A stretch of DNA of 64,000 bases from positions 1 to 64,000 of the forward strand of contig CAICTM010000031.1 of NCBI GenBank assembly GCA_903772945.1. Direction: 5' to 3'. This DNA comes from Seminavis robusta (lineage: Eukaryota; Bacillariophyta; Bacillariophyceae; Naviculales; Naviculaceae). The notes beneath the pieces are model-generated. The model was not told the origin of the DNA, made no database searches, and saw nothing but the letters and a program-made list of their open reading frames with translations. Below are positions 9,967 through 19,752 of the stretch, one piece after another (positions within the stretch are counted from its first letter, which is position 1; every line of letters begins with the position of its first letter). Made by a program: the position numbers and the translations under genes.

Positions 9967-12900
9967 TTTTGTTTAACAAACACAATAGCTTTCAGCTACC
10001 CTCAACCTATTCCTCACCATGAAGATTCCAAAGACGCATACACCAGCTTCGAGTCTAAGCTCGTGACAAACCAATCCTTCTCTCATCGACCTCGAGATGA
10101 ATGCGAAATCGACGATTCTCGCTCTACCACCTACAAACTCGCACTGTTCCAGCAGAGCTAACAGGCCAAGTACATCTTCAAGGTCCAAATCATCAATGGA
10201 TCTGAGACTCCACGTCAACCATCAAGTGGCTGACGTATAGAGAAGGTCTTCGTCGGGCTCGCCATTCTACGCTAACGACAAACATAACCTCCTCAAGGAG
10301 ATGACTTCTAGCTCTGCAAAGGCAGTACGAACTTAGCTGTGCAGGCCATCGTGTGTGGTATAATGCCTTGCAAGATTGCAGTCAAGGCAATTCCTCCACG
10401 CGACATACTGGCGGTGAAGACGAAGCCAGTTTCCAAGCACGTTTCCAGGCTGCCTGGAACGGAGCAGCTCAGCCTGCTTTGGACGATCTGACATTACTGT
10501 TTGGCATAAATGCCTGTATCGAAACGGTCTGTCCCTACAAGGCCTTGAAAGCAGAAACGCTTCATGCGCCGCAAAGCGTAAGCCTGCTGATATATCTACT
10601 CGGGCTTATGTAAACAACCTCAGTCGGAAGAACACCGATGAACTTCCTCGTCTACCACCTTTTGGACCCAACCAAACGTGAAACCATGACGAAGTCATTG
10701 ACATTGTTTGTCATGGAATTCCACGCTCGTGGATGAAGAAAGATGGACGAACACGACTTCGATCCTTTCTCAGCTCCTAGCTATCGGAGAAACCATTGAT
10801 TCTGCGAACGCAGGAAATCCTCCTGAGACTTTGACAAGGGCGGTGATGCCAAGCAAGCTCCTTCGAAGAAGAACAACCGCAAGAAGTACAAGTCTACTCG
10901 CAACAACGCCCACTCTTCCAAGAACGAAGAAAAAATGGGCGACTAACCCACGAGTCCAGCACTCAACAACACTGCTGACTGCCATGACTTGGAAGAAGCT
11001 CAAGGCCAAGTCTCAGTCCTCGTCCTGACAACGATAACAAGCCAGCGTTCAACAAGAACAAGACTTGGAAACGCAAGTCCGACGACGCCAAGACTCAACA
11101 CCAAGAAGGAACTCTCTGTCCTCATGAAGAAAGTTTCAACGCTGCGGTAAAGGCTGATGCGCAAAAAGAAAAGCGAATGCAACCATTGTGCCAAGCGCAA
11201 GTCAGACAACTCGCGACAACGAGGACGACTCCTCTGTTGGATCCATCAACATGATGGACAAGAAAAGGCTGCCGTCTGACAAGGCACTTGCCGAATTGAC
11301 TTCAATCTTTCGGATGGAGAATCTCCGTGCTGAGGATTAGCCAGGATGATGATTCAACGGAACCATGTTTCGAATTTACTCATACCTAAGGATGAAGATA
11401 TTCACTAAAATAGTAAACAAGATTTGTTTGCACTAATTGAAGTCTATGGCAAATGTAGATAATTGGCTAGCAACTACTCACTAGACTCTGACGATACTGT
11501 TCAGCATCGTTAACCTTCGTCCATGCCAATAACTCATCAACGTCGCAAGACAAGAGACCTCGAAACTATCGTCTGAAGTTAGATTAAAAGCGATAGAAGA
11601 AGGAAAACAAAAACCACGTTACACTCTGTTGCTTACTGGATACAGGAGCATCACGGAACTTTAATTACCCAAACTCATGCTAAAGAGTTTATCATGTAGA
11701 ATCATGGGGCGTCCAAGCATTACGACTGCTTCTATGAAAGAATTGAAACCCCGCACGAGTGTAAGGGCACACTCGTGATTCCTGAGTCCACGATAATAGA
11801 ATTAGTGAAGGAATTTACACGTCACCATGAACTTGGGGGCGCAAGACATGTATCATAGGTCAAGACACTCTCTTCGACCTAAGAATCAATTTGATTTCAC
11901 TACCATGTCATTGGAGTGGAACAGCGTAATTTTTCCCTCGAAAGATGGCGATACGATAGAAAGGAGAACTTCTCATTCCCGATCCTGCAGCTGTCAGCGA
12001 CATGCAGATAGTCTCAAGAAGATTCTTGATACGAACATACGAACAAGCAGACTAAGGCAGATGTGCCATAGCGAAACCAGTTAAATAAGGAAGAGCAAGA
12101 ACTCCTCATGCCTTTTCAACAAGTGCTTCGCCCAGTCGAGGATACTTGGGAGAGTTGCAGAATGGACGACTACGAAGTAGAACTTCGTCCCGACGCTAAT
12201 CCTATATACTGAGGGCTCACCCTACTCCACGGTCCATACCAACACTCTTAAGAAGGAGGTTGAACGTCTCTGCGAGGCAGGAGTACTCAAGAAGTGAATC
12301 GTTCCGAGTGGGCGGCAACAACTTTTATCATTCCCAAGAAAGAGGGATCTGTACGATTCATCTCTGATTTCGGGAACCGAACAAAGGATCAAGCGGAAGC
12401 CTATCCTATCCCAAAAATACAGGAACTGCTCTTGAACCTAGATGAATTCAAGTGCGTACTAGTCTAGACCTGAACGGGACACTACCACATCGAGCTGTCA
12501 CCTCACTCGAAGCAACACTGTACCATTGCACTCCCGAGGGGAAAGCACGAGTACCAGAGGTTGCCAATGGGCCTATGTAATAGTCCCGACATCTTCCATA
12601 GGACGATGAAAACACGCATGCATGACTTAGAAAATGTCCGTGCGTACATTGATGATCAACTCATCCTAACTGACTTCGATCTGGCGGATCGCGTTGAAAA
12701 GTTAGATGATTTTCCAAAGACTTCAAGAAGTCGGGGTTAAAATCAACACTACCAAGGCCTTCCTCGAAAGAAGAACTTAAGTATCAAGACAATGGACTAC
12801 TCGAGAAGGAATCCAACCCTTAACTAAAAAGATAATAGATGCGATCCACTATCGCTTCCTACCAACAAGAAGGAACTTCGTGAATTCATTGGACCAATGA

Positions 12901-13502
12901 ACTACCAAGGCTGCTCCAAGACAGCAGACGGAAGTAACCATCGTTCTGAAACAGACGTGGTTACCCAGTATCCATGACCGCGATTGTCTGGACAGAGAAC
13001 GTGAGTCCCGCGCAGAGGTCGAGAAGACTCCTCCGGGATGAACAGTGACTTCGTCGCAAGTTCACGCGCGTCAATCGTGACAAAATTCACCACATCCGTT
13101 TCAAAGCAAACCGGAAATACATTAAGGAACGTCGCCAACGACTTATCCAGAGAAACACCGATAAGGAGAACACGACAGTGCCCTCATCAACACCATGTCA
13201 ACGTACTATGATGATTCATCAGTATCAGAACCGTTAGTAGGTCAGCCAAAGGTCCTTACCACACAGACCGAGTCAATAACAATGGCACTGTACGGCTCCG
13301 ACATACTACCGCCAGTAGCGGCAAAGTCTACCAGACTTGGAACATAAGGTATTTCACCCATACAAGCCTGACCCCCTTGTAGGATTCCATCGTGCGACGC
13401 ACAGTTCTACATCCAATCTCCGGAGAGTGCCCCGCACTTTAATTCATATGTTCTCCTTGTCCGACTGATGTCGTGCCTTCCGTGACCCTTGTCAGGGGCG
13501 AA

Positions 13503-13921
13503 TGCAATACACGGCTCTTAGCCTTATTCGCGACTCGATCCTAGATAGGGTTTGAGTTCGACTCATGACTGAGTCTCTCGTGAATAGTCATTGAGACAGG
13601 GTTCTCATGACCGCTCTAGTCATACTAGGTTGATGAAACATCGCTCTAGATATTTAGCCAGCTGTGAGTACTTCCACGCTACTAGAAAAATGCTAGACGA
13701 ATCTTCCACGCGTTCCGTTTTTGGATCGTAGAGTGAGTAGGATTGCTACCGCAACCTACTCTATCACACTCTACAGTCCCCGCGGGAGTTCAGATCTACG
13801 ATCCTTTGATTGTGGATCTCTCGTTGATTAGTTTTCATAGCTTTCTAATCCTCTCATAACTTTCATTCTCTCAAACTCAAAACACTCGAAAGATCTTTAC
13901 ACTAGCTTTTAGCGTAGTGCA
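13503..13921 (+). repeat. 3' LTR of the Gypsy element
   Basis: 419 bp, same ends as the 5' copy. Differences from the 5' LTR are mostly small length changes. It is preceded by a short purine-rich stretch that could be the remains of a polypurine tract and followed directly by the second CATT target copy. Confidence 0.88.
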
Positions 13922-14970
13922 CATTCATAGACATCTGGTTCATAAATCTGAACAAGTGATTGAGGTGAGACGTCCTCTGTTTCATCATCTCCATCAAACT
14001 GAACTACCCATTTGCTATCATTTCGATCCACAATCATCCCTTGTCGGTAGTTCCTTTTCGACCTTGTTTCAACTCTGATGCCAACGTCCAACGGACCCTT
14101 TTCAGTTTCCTTTTCCACGGTCCAGCCTTCCGCGATGAGCTCTGCTTTCTCACGACGATACAGTTGCTCTTGAAGCTTGAATTCTTCCTCTGTCTCCATA
14201 ATATGATCCTCCTCTCCCAGGGCTACATCTTCCTCGAGCTCATTTGGATTGGGATTTGGATGAGGCATTGGTTGCTCGTTGTTGTTGGAGTCATCTTGAG
14301 TCGACTGCTCCTCTTCGGAGAGTTCATCCGGTGGTTGTGGAAAGCCGTCGTTACTGCTTTCATCATTGGCAGGTGGTTGATAGTTGCTCCAATCGAAGTC
14401 TGGTCCAGACGACGAAGGCGAAGACGAGCGAGTTGGGGATGGCTCACGTTGGACTGTGGGGGGGCACACTGCATGGTTGAGTGCTGCTTTGCGTTGTGGT
14501 CGTCGCCAAGGGGTCGTGGGTGGGGCGGAGGTGGGTTGCTCGTCATCGTTGGCTGTGGCCACCACGGGAGGTTCATTGTCTTCATCGTTCGTGACGCCGC
14601 TGTTGTTGGCTTCAACTTGATCTATGGCAGTCAATGCACGAGATCCTTTCATTTCTTCGGACTTTGACCCGTCCAGATTTGTGAATTCGACAATCCATTG
14701 ATGCTTCTTTCCATCCTCCCTGTCATGTCTGAGAATCACTTCATGCCTTCCGGCCTTTGCCCTTTCTTTGACAAAGTCACCTGACTGCAGATTGCCCTTT
14801 CTCCGTGTCATTGTCAATGTTCCTTGATTTTGATAGACTGGATCGACTGTGAGCTTGCACTCGATCGCGAACTTGATCGATCGAACGGATCGATCGACCG
14901 AGAACGCATGTACCTCACCTGAAGCTTCCACCCACCATCCACATGGCTCCAAATTTTCATCACATGACAT
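13922..14970 (-). pseudogene. piggyBac transposase, N-terminal part with barrel-like modules
   Basis: About 349 residues from the ATG at 14970 to the retrotransposon junction. Residues about 40-115 form one small beta module (SGDFVKERAKAGRHEVILRH, then KHQWIVEFTNLDGS). A long acidic, Pro/Ser-rich linker follows (about 120-255). A second module (about 285-345) reads GIRVETRSKRNYRQGMIVDR, KWVVQFDGDDETEDVSP, SLVQIYEPD. Both look like Tudor/SH3-like barrels that in other proteins bind chromatin or nucleic acids; this is pattern-based inference. Canonical animal piggyBac transposases lack such an extension. The start is supported by continuity and by a TATA-like box about 190 bases upstream. Confidence 0.7.
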
Positions 14971-15391
14971 GGTCTGCTCTCCTTATTTATGCATCACCGC
15001 ATTTGGAGTAGTGTTGGTGTTGGGATTGACTCCTCTCGGCTAAACTTGAGAGTTAATTGACGGTAATACACATTCGCGGAGTGGTGCTGGTGTGGTCGCA
15101 GTGAGGTTCGACTGGATTGCCTCCGACACTGCCACGTCACATAGTCTACTAAACTTTATATAGTAAAACGTCGGGCGCTCCCATCTATCGATTTCCGAAG
15201 ATTCGAACTGAACAGCCGTCGGTTGCAGAACGGCACAACAATGAAGATAGAGCACCAAAATCGATGCGGCTCCACGACGGCATTGAATGAATACATAGGA
15301 TGCTATAATCTTACTCTGGTTGGTCACCTGCTACATGATACGCCGCTGTGACTTGGGTTAATAGATCTGCTACTGATTGTGCAAGGCTTCA
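14971..15391. other. Spacer upstream of the transposase
   Basis: Non-coding. On the minus strand CTATATAAAG (plus 15153-15163) is a candidate TATA box for the transposase. Nothing else is recognised. Confidence 0.35.
15153..15163 (-). promoter_or_regulatory. Candidate TATA box
   Basis: CTATATAAAGT read on the minus strand, about 185 bases upstream of the transposase ATG at 14970. The motif is short and could be chance. Confidence 0.25.
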
Positions 15392-16251
15392 TCACCAGAA
15401 CTCTTGGGAAGCGGGAACTTCGGGCAAGCCATCTCCATCATCGACCAAGCTGGTAGCATATTGACCACGGCGGAGGTTTCGGTTTCTGGTGGTGGTACGA
15501 GTGGCCTTGGCTGCTGGTTTGACGGGTGCTTTGACTGCTGATTTGACGGGTGCTTTGGCAGCTGCCTTGACGGGTGCTCGCTTGATGGGAGGAGCTTTGA
15601 CTTTCTTGGGAGGCGAGTCGTCAATTTCAACAACCTCTTTCTTGACCTTGGTAGTGCGAGCGGCTGGCTTGGCATCTTTCTTGATGGCAGCTTTCTTGAT
15701 GGCTAGCTTCTTCTTGTTGCTGAAGATGCACGGGTCGGAGTCAGAGTCGGTTTCAGAGTCACTTTCAGCAACACTCGACAAACGATTGGAATCGGAATCG
15801 GAATCGGAATCGGAATCGGAGCTCACTTTGCTGTCATCTTCCCAGTCGTCCTTCTTGCTTTGAGACTTGTTGGTCGTCTCTGGAAGAGACTCAGTAGTCG
15901 TCTCATTGGTTGTCTCCATCAGAGAAAGCTTGAACTTGCCGACGGCTTGGAAGCTCAGACGAAAGGATCTACCGCCATCGTTGAGGTTGAGAGAAAGATC
16001 CAACTCGGTTGCTTCGATGGTGGGAAAGGTAGACATGATGGCTTGCTCCTTGCTTCGAGGAAAATGAGATCAACTTGTGCGACTACCTGTGAGACTACCT
16101 GTGAGACTACCTGTGACTTACCGCGCGAACCGTTGCCGCCAGAACCGTTTGGAAGCTTCTTCGGATTTTTTTCGGGAAGGAATCTGCTTTTGAATCCAAT
16201 GAAACTGTGTGTGCCGAGCATCAATGCCAATGAGGAGATGGAGAACTGCAT
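15392..16251 (-). CDS. Ser/Asp-repeat, Lys/Ala-rich hypothetical protein
   Basis: The certain part is 16036-15392 (214 aa from ATG 16036). A possible first exon 16251-16122 (MQFSISSLALML..., hydrophobic) ends at a perfect GGTAAGT donor; splicing to an AAG acceptor at 16042 keeps the frame and adds 44 codons plus AI. That intron holds three tandem GACTACCTGTGA units. Residues 1-45 of the main part are a compact beta-like segment (TELDLSLNLNDGGRSFRL, AVGKFKLSL). They are followed by a Ser-Asp run (about 75-100), then a basic tail with repeated PVKAAAKA/PVKSAVKA units like histone H1 or nucleolar proteins. This suggests nucleic-acid or chromatin binding, but no family is recognised. It lies next to the piggyBac gene and could be a passenger of that element. 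Confidence 0.55.
16080..16118. repeat. Three tandem GACTACCTGTGA units
   Basis: A 12-nt unit repeated three times in a row. It lies within the possible intron of the minus-strand gene at 15392-16251. Confidence 0.7.
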
Positions 16252-16379
16252 TGTTTGAATCGAAAGTGTAAGTTGATTTGCGCGAGGGAGGATTTCTGAG
16301 ACTGTCCGTGCGTGTTCTCGATCACACTCATGCCATTTTGTTTGTTTTTAAGTTGGTTGGTTGCTTGATTGTCGCCAAC

Positions 16380-17108
16380 ATGAACACCCCTCGATGCATC
16401 CAAGAGTTCATGACTGCCATGAGGTTTCTGCCGACAATCTTTGCTTGGATCCTCATCACTGTGGACCTTTCGTTTCGGCTTCCTGTGATGATTATCATCG
16501 CCATCCATTTCCTACTCACACACCTACTCAGGTTCTTGGTTGCTCAGGACGGCTACCTCTTCAGTGAAGAAAAGAAGGTCATTGTGCTGTCTCCTCCTCC
16601 GAAGCAGCTCATGCGCTCAAGGGATTGCATTATCCCACGACCACGTGGATGCTGGAAGCCTGTCAATGACATTGATGGAGTGCCATCTGGTTGCATGGAG
16701 GGCGTGTCCTTTCGGTTTCAGAAGTCCTACCAAAAAACAGTGCACATCTAGGGCAAGCTTCGTATTGAGCGTTTCGAGTGCACCTGTGTCTATCGTGTCC
16801 GCTACGAAGGACATGAGTCTGTGTCGGATGCATCCGGACGTGTTACTCAAGGCAGTGCAGTGGCAGGTGTGTTGTACTTACCCACTCTTTGTGATGCTTG
16901 GATTGAAGATCTCTACGCCAAATCTGCACATCGTGGCATGAAAGTTGTTGGCTTGAAAGCCACGTTCAGCGCCAACAAGGACTTCTTGGAGTACGTCCAG
17001 TTTGTTGTTCGAGTTGGCTATGCTGGAGAAGACATGGCTGATGGCATCCGGTTCCAAGATGACTTTGAGAAAGCAATCAGAGGAGGCGTGAGCAGTGCTG
17101 ATGATTAG
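16380..17108 (+). pseudogene. Unknown protein interrupted by an in-frame TAG
   Basis: The same reading frame is open before and after one TAG at 16749-16751. Upstream it reads VIVLSPPPKQLMRSRDC, PRGCWKPVNDIDG and FRFQKSYQKTVHI. Downstream it continues GKLRIERFECTCVYRVRYEG, SDASGRVTQG, VLYLPTLCDAWIEDLYAK, RGMKVVGLKATFS and YVQFVVRVGY, ending at 17108. The downstream 115 codons look like a genuine soluble domain with alternating beta strands. The segment before about 16540 is hydrophobic and less convincing, and the true start is uncertain (ATG 16380 is the first plausible one). I do not recognise the family. It is either a recently killed gene or one read through. Its position beside the transposon suggests a passenger gene. 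Confidence 0.5.
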
Positions 17109-17778
17109 GTACGTCCCTGTTTTGATTCAGTCTCCAGACGTCGCTACAAGCTTCTAACCATGACCTATTCTATTCAGTTGCTGCTATTAGACTATCAGTG
17201 ACTGCAGGACAGTGTCCTGCTGTTGTATCCACCGAGGATCGACGGTATTAGTTGCTCCAGCCATGTGGCGGTACCGCCATTTTGGCCAAATCGAGGGGAA
17301 AAAGGCCCTATCTTCGTAGCGCATCATTAGATAACACGATATAGTAGCAAAGCGCCATGGCCATTATTCTTTAGAGCATCTTCAGTCGAGCTACTGGTGC
17401 TTTTTTCAGCCAAAAAGACCTAAAAATGATGAAGATACAGCACTTTGAAGATGGCCGCCAAATGGCGGTAGGTACCGACACGCGGCGGCAGGTCACAACG
17501 AGGGACTAGTAGAGAACATGGGGAATGTGTGTGGATTCGCAGTAAGGTTGTAAGCTAGCTAGGAGCACTCAGTTCCAAAGAATCAAACCCCAGTTCCCTC
17601 CATTTTCTACTATCTTTGTTATATCTTCTCTAGCTCGTAGGTGCATTTCCTGGCTGTTTCCCGGTTTGTTTCTTAGATCAAGTTGTGAAGAGAGCAATGG
17701 AATATTCCATGGCTGATTGATGGGTGGACTGCAACTGATAAGAATCTTCCCATGCAACTGCTCTGAGTCTTCTCACAT
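17109..17778. other. Spacer with palindrome repeats
   Basis: No gene. The right-hand palindrome copies lie at 17266-17285 and 17463-17485. Around 17375-17455 there are short mirrored AGCATCTTCAG / TGAAGAT segments that might form a weak hairpin. Confidence 0.45.
17266..17285. repeat. Palindrome repeat, right copy
   Basis: TGTGGCGGTACCGCCATTTT is the exact inverse of the left copy at 7507-7530 over 20 nt. A degenerate third copy, with GG inserted in the palindrome centre, lies at 17463-17485 in the same direction as the left copy. Confidence 0.4.
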
Positions 17779-19752
17779 CTAATTTGTTGTTGTTCCCTTG
17801 TGAATATACCATGGTTCGTCAGGAAAGTCATCCAAAGAGCCACCCTTTTCAATGTGCTGCCCAAGTTTTTTGAGAATCAGGTAGAGACCAGAGGCTGTCA
17901 AAGGGACATACTTTTTATTGATGGCTTCCTGCATCGCCACGGAGCGTTTGAGTTTTCCAGTGGTAGGGTAGGGAGTAATGATCTTTAAGAATTCCACACG
18001 GGTGTATTGTGTTCCATTGGCAGGCTTTGGCAATGTAATAGAAGGGACATCAGGTTTCTGTTTTTTGGTGGGAGGTGCTCTTGGGGGAAGAGTTTTCCAT
18101 GGTTCATCCGGGAAGTCTTCCAAAGAGCCACCTTTTTCAACGTGTTGCTCTAGGTTTTTGAGAAGCTTGTAGAGACCAGAGGCTGAACAAGGGACATACT
18201 TTTTGTCCAGGACTTCCTGCATTGCCATGGAGCGTTTGAGTTTTCCAGTGGTGGGGTAGGGAGTGATGATCCTTAGGAATTCCACCTTGGTGTATATTGT
18301 TCCATTGGCAGGCTTCGGCAATGCAATAGAAGGGACATCTGCTTTCTGCTTTTTGGTAGGAGGTGGTTTTGATGGAAGAACTTTCCATGGTTCATCTGGG
18401 AAGTCGTCCAAAGAGCCACCCTTTTCAACGTGTTGCTCTAGGTTTTTGAGAAGCTTGTAGAGAACAGAGGCTGAACAAGGGACATACTTTTTGTCCAGGA
18501 CTTCCTGCATTGCCATGGATCGTTTGATTTTTCCAGTGGTGGGGTAGGGAGTGATGATCCTTAAGAATTCCACTCGTGTGTATTGCGTTCCATTGGCCGG
18601 CTTTGGCAATGTAATAGGAGGGACATCTGGTTTCCGCTTGTTGGTGGGAGGTGGTTTTGCAACTACGGCTGGTTCGTTTTGTTGCATTGGGATTGCTACC
18701 TTCACAATTTTCCATGGTTCATCTGGGAAGTCGTCCAAAGAACCACCCTTTTCAATGTGATGCTCTAGGTTTTTGAGACTGTTGTAGAGAGCCGAGGCTG
18801 AACAAGGGACATACTTTTTGTCCATGGCTTCTTGCATTGCCATGGATCGTTTGATTTTTCCAGTGGTGGGGTAGGCAGTGATGATCCTTAAGAATTCCAC
18901 ACGGGTGTATTGTGTTCCATTGGCAGGTTTTGGCAATGTAACAGAAGGGACATCTAGTTTCCGCTTTTTGGTGGGAGGTTTTGAGGGAGAAAACTTTCCT
19001 GGCAATCCATCTGGAACTGCCGCTAGTTCCATTTGTAGCATTGGGATTGCTCTCGTGGCAATATTCCATGGTCCATCCGGGAAGTCTTCCAAAGAGCCAC
19101 CATTTTCAATGTGCTGCTCTAGTTTTTTGAGAGTTCTGTAGAGACCAGAGGCTGACAAAGGGACGTACTTTTTGTTGATAGCTTCCTGCATTGCCATGGA
19201 TCGTTTGATTTTTCCAGTGGTGGGGTAGGCAGTGATGATCCTTAAAAATTCCACTCGTGTGTATTGCGTTCCATTGGCTGGCTCCGGTAATGGCATTGCA
19301 ATAGGGGCTTCATGTTTCTGTTTTGTGGTTGGAAGTGGTTTTGTAGGAGTAGTTTTTGCTGGTGTTTGGTTGGCACTGGCACTGTTTTCGTCCACGGCTT
19401 CAGTTTCTTCCAGAGGATCGGCTTGTTGGCGGTTACCGGTACATTGCACCGTTGTGTTCTTCTGTAAGGTTGCCGTTCTCTTCAACGCATAATTCATGCG
19501 AGACACTCGAGAAGTGTTAGCATTATTTTGAGTTACAGTAGTGGGGCGTTGCAACAGAAAAGTCTTCACATCTACAAGACCATCAGCTGCCTGCTTCCGT
19601 TGTTCGTGGCTTGCACCATCATTTCCCAACATCTCGATGGCTTTATTGAGTGCCACCAAGGCGGAGACAATTTGATCGTCCATTGTCTTATTTGTTCTCT
19701 TGGCTGGAGCGGCAGCGGCAGCAGCGGGAGGCATTGTTGGTGAAACCATCAT
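17779..19752 (-). CDS. Five-module repeat protein, helix-turn-helix-like
   Basis: 657 aa, one exon, ATG at 19752. Residues 1-80 are an Ala-rich start and a helical segment (DDQIVSALVALNKAIEMLG); 80-150 is a low-complexity linker. Then come five copies of a 75-residue module at about 154-229, 273-347, 381-456, 478-552 and 572-648. Each reads PANGTQYTRVEFLRII, YPTTGK, KRSMAMQE, a KKYVP-x-SASGLY motif, LKNLEQH and GGSLDDFPDEPW. The helix, turn, SASxLY helix order resembles a small DNA-binding helix-turn-helix (psq- or HTH-like), but this is inference; no catalytic motif is seen. Linkers of 22-45 residues are Lys/Pro-rich (PPTKKRK, PTKKQK), look like nuclear localisation signals and sit between all modules. 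Modules 3-5 are the most alike, which points to recent tandem growth. Confidence 0.8.
   Translation of the reverse strand: MMVSPTMPPAAAAAAPAKRTNKTMDDQIVSALVALNKAIEMLGNDGASHEQRKQAADGLVDVKTFLLQRPTTVTQNNANTSRVSRMNYALKRTATLQKNTTVQCTGNRQQADPLEETEAVDENSASANQTPAKTTPTKPLPTTKQKHEAPIAMPLPEPANGTQYTRVEFLRIITAYPTTGKIKRSMAMQEAINKKYVPLSASGLYRTLKKLEQHIENGGSLEDFPDGPWNIATRAIPMLQMELAAVPDGLPGKFSPSKPPTKKRKLDVPSVTLPKPANGTQYTRVEFLRIITAYPTTGKIKRSMAMQEAMDKKYVPCSASALYNSLKNLEHHIEKGGSLDDFPDEPWKIVKVAIPMQQNEPAVVAKPPPTNKRKPDVPPITLPKPANGTQYTRVEFLRIITPYPTTGKIKRSMAMQEVLDKKYVPCSASVLYKLLKNLEQHVEKGGSLDDFPDEPWKVLPSKPPPTKKQKADVPSIALPKPANGTIYTKVEFLRIITPYPTTGKLKRSMAMQEVLDKKYVPCSASGLYKLLKNLEQHVEKGGSLEDFPDEPWKTLPPRAPPTKKQKPDVPSITLPKPANGTQYTRVEFLKIITPYPTTGKLKRSVAMQEAINKKYVPLTASGLYLILKKLGQHIEKGGSLDDFPDEPWYIHKGTTTN
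17809..19293 (-). repeat. Five tandem coding repeats
   Basis: The DNA of the five modules (each about 225 nt plus linker) is strongly alike, with conserved runs such as those encoding PANGTQYTRVEF and KKYVPCSAS. The repeat period is irregular (357, 324, 291 and 282 nt) because only the linkers vary in length. Confidence 0.85.

Larger units (their letters stand above)
9542..13921 (+). mobile_element. Ty3/Gypsy LTR retrotransposon, broken
   Basis: About 4.4 kb, bounded by direct LTRs of 425 and 419 bp that start TGCAAT and end GTGCA. It is flanked by the 4-bp duplication CATT (9538-9541 and 13922-13925). Internal remains run in plus orientation: gag-like sequence at about 10,350-11,300, a CCHC-like knuckle near 11,150, and reverse transcriptase of Ty3/Gypsy type at about 12,180-12,850. 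The start of RNase H follows, and then little. The internal region is short for the family, so most of RNase H and integrase is missing. The coding part has many breaks (well over ten) and cannot be functional. The LTRs agree at roughly 95 percent by eye, so the insertion is fairly recent compared with the decay of its interior. It sits inside the piggyBac gene and is therefore younger than that element. Confidence 0.88.
7687..14970 (-). mobile_element. piggyBac-type transposase gene, interrupted
   Basis: Minus-strand DDE_Tnp_1_7 (piggyBac) transposase in three visible stretches: 14970-13922 (N-terminus), 9541-8496 (catalytic core) and about 8520-7687 (C-terminus). The first two are split by an LTR retrotransposon. 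When that element and one target-duplication copy are set aside, the frame runs straight on (PDVYE into WKVIEHSEPDFD). Core motifs are MDETMSAW (first catalytic Asp), YFIGDSWFTSV (second) and TVTDCWKAFRHH (third). The C-terminus has a Cys/His cluster (CRADGC, HWLCGNQAC, CDAHW) typical of the piggyBac zinc-binding tail. A +1/-1 shift near 8505-8520 moves the frame between core and tail, so the gene is broken there unless this is an assembly error. The N-terminal 350 residues are unusual: two small barrel-like modules flank an acidic Pro-rich linker. Confidence 0.88.

Noticed and set aside
14041-14667. 208-codon plus-strand open frame
   Set aside because: Runs antisense to the piggyBac N-terminal frame. 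Its hydrophobic text is the shadow of the acidic minus-strand coding sequence.
16278-16379. Upstream extension of the TAG-interrupted ORF
   Set aside because: Begins at a TTG and has hydrophobic text that is no better than the other frames, so the start was placed at ATG 16380.
7487-17508. TTAA target duplication for the piggyBac element
   Set aside because: No TTAA pair was found at matching terminal repeats. The CTAG near both edges is too common in this genome to count.
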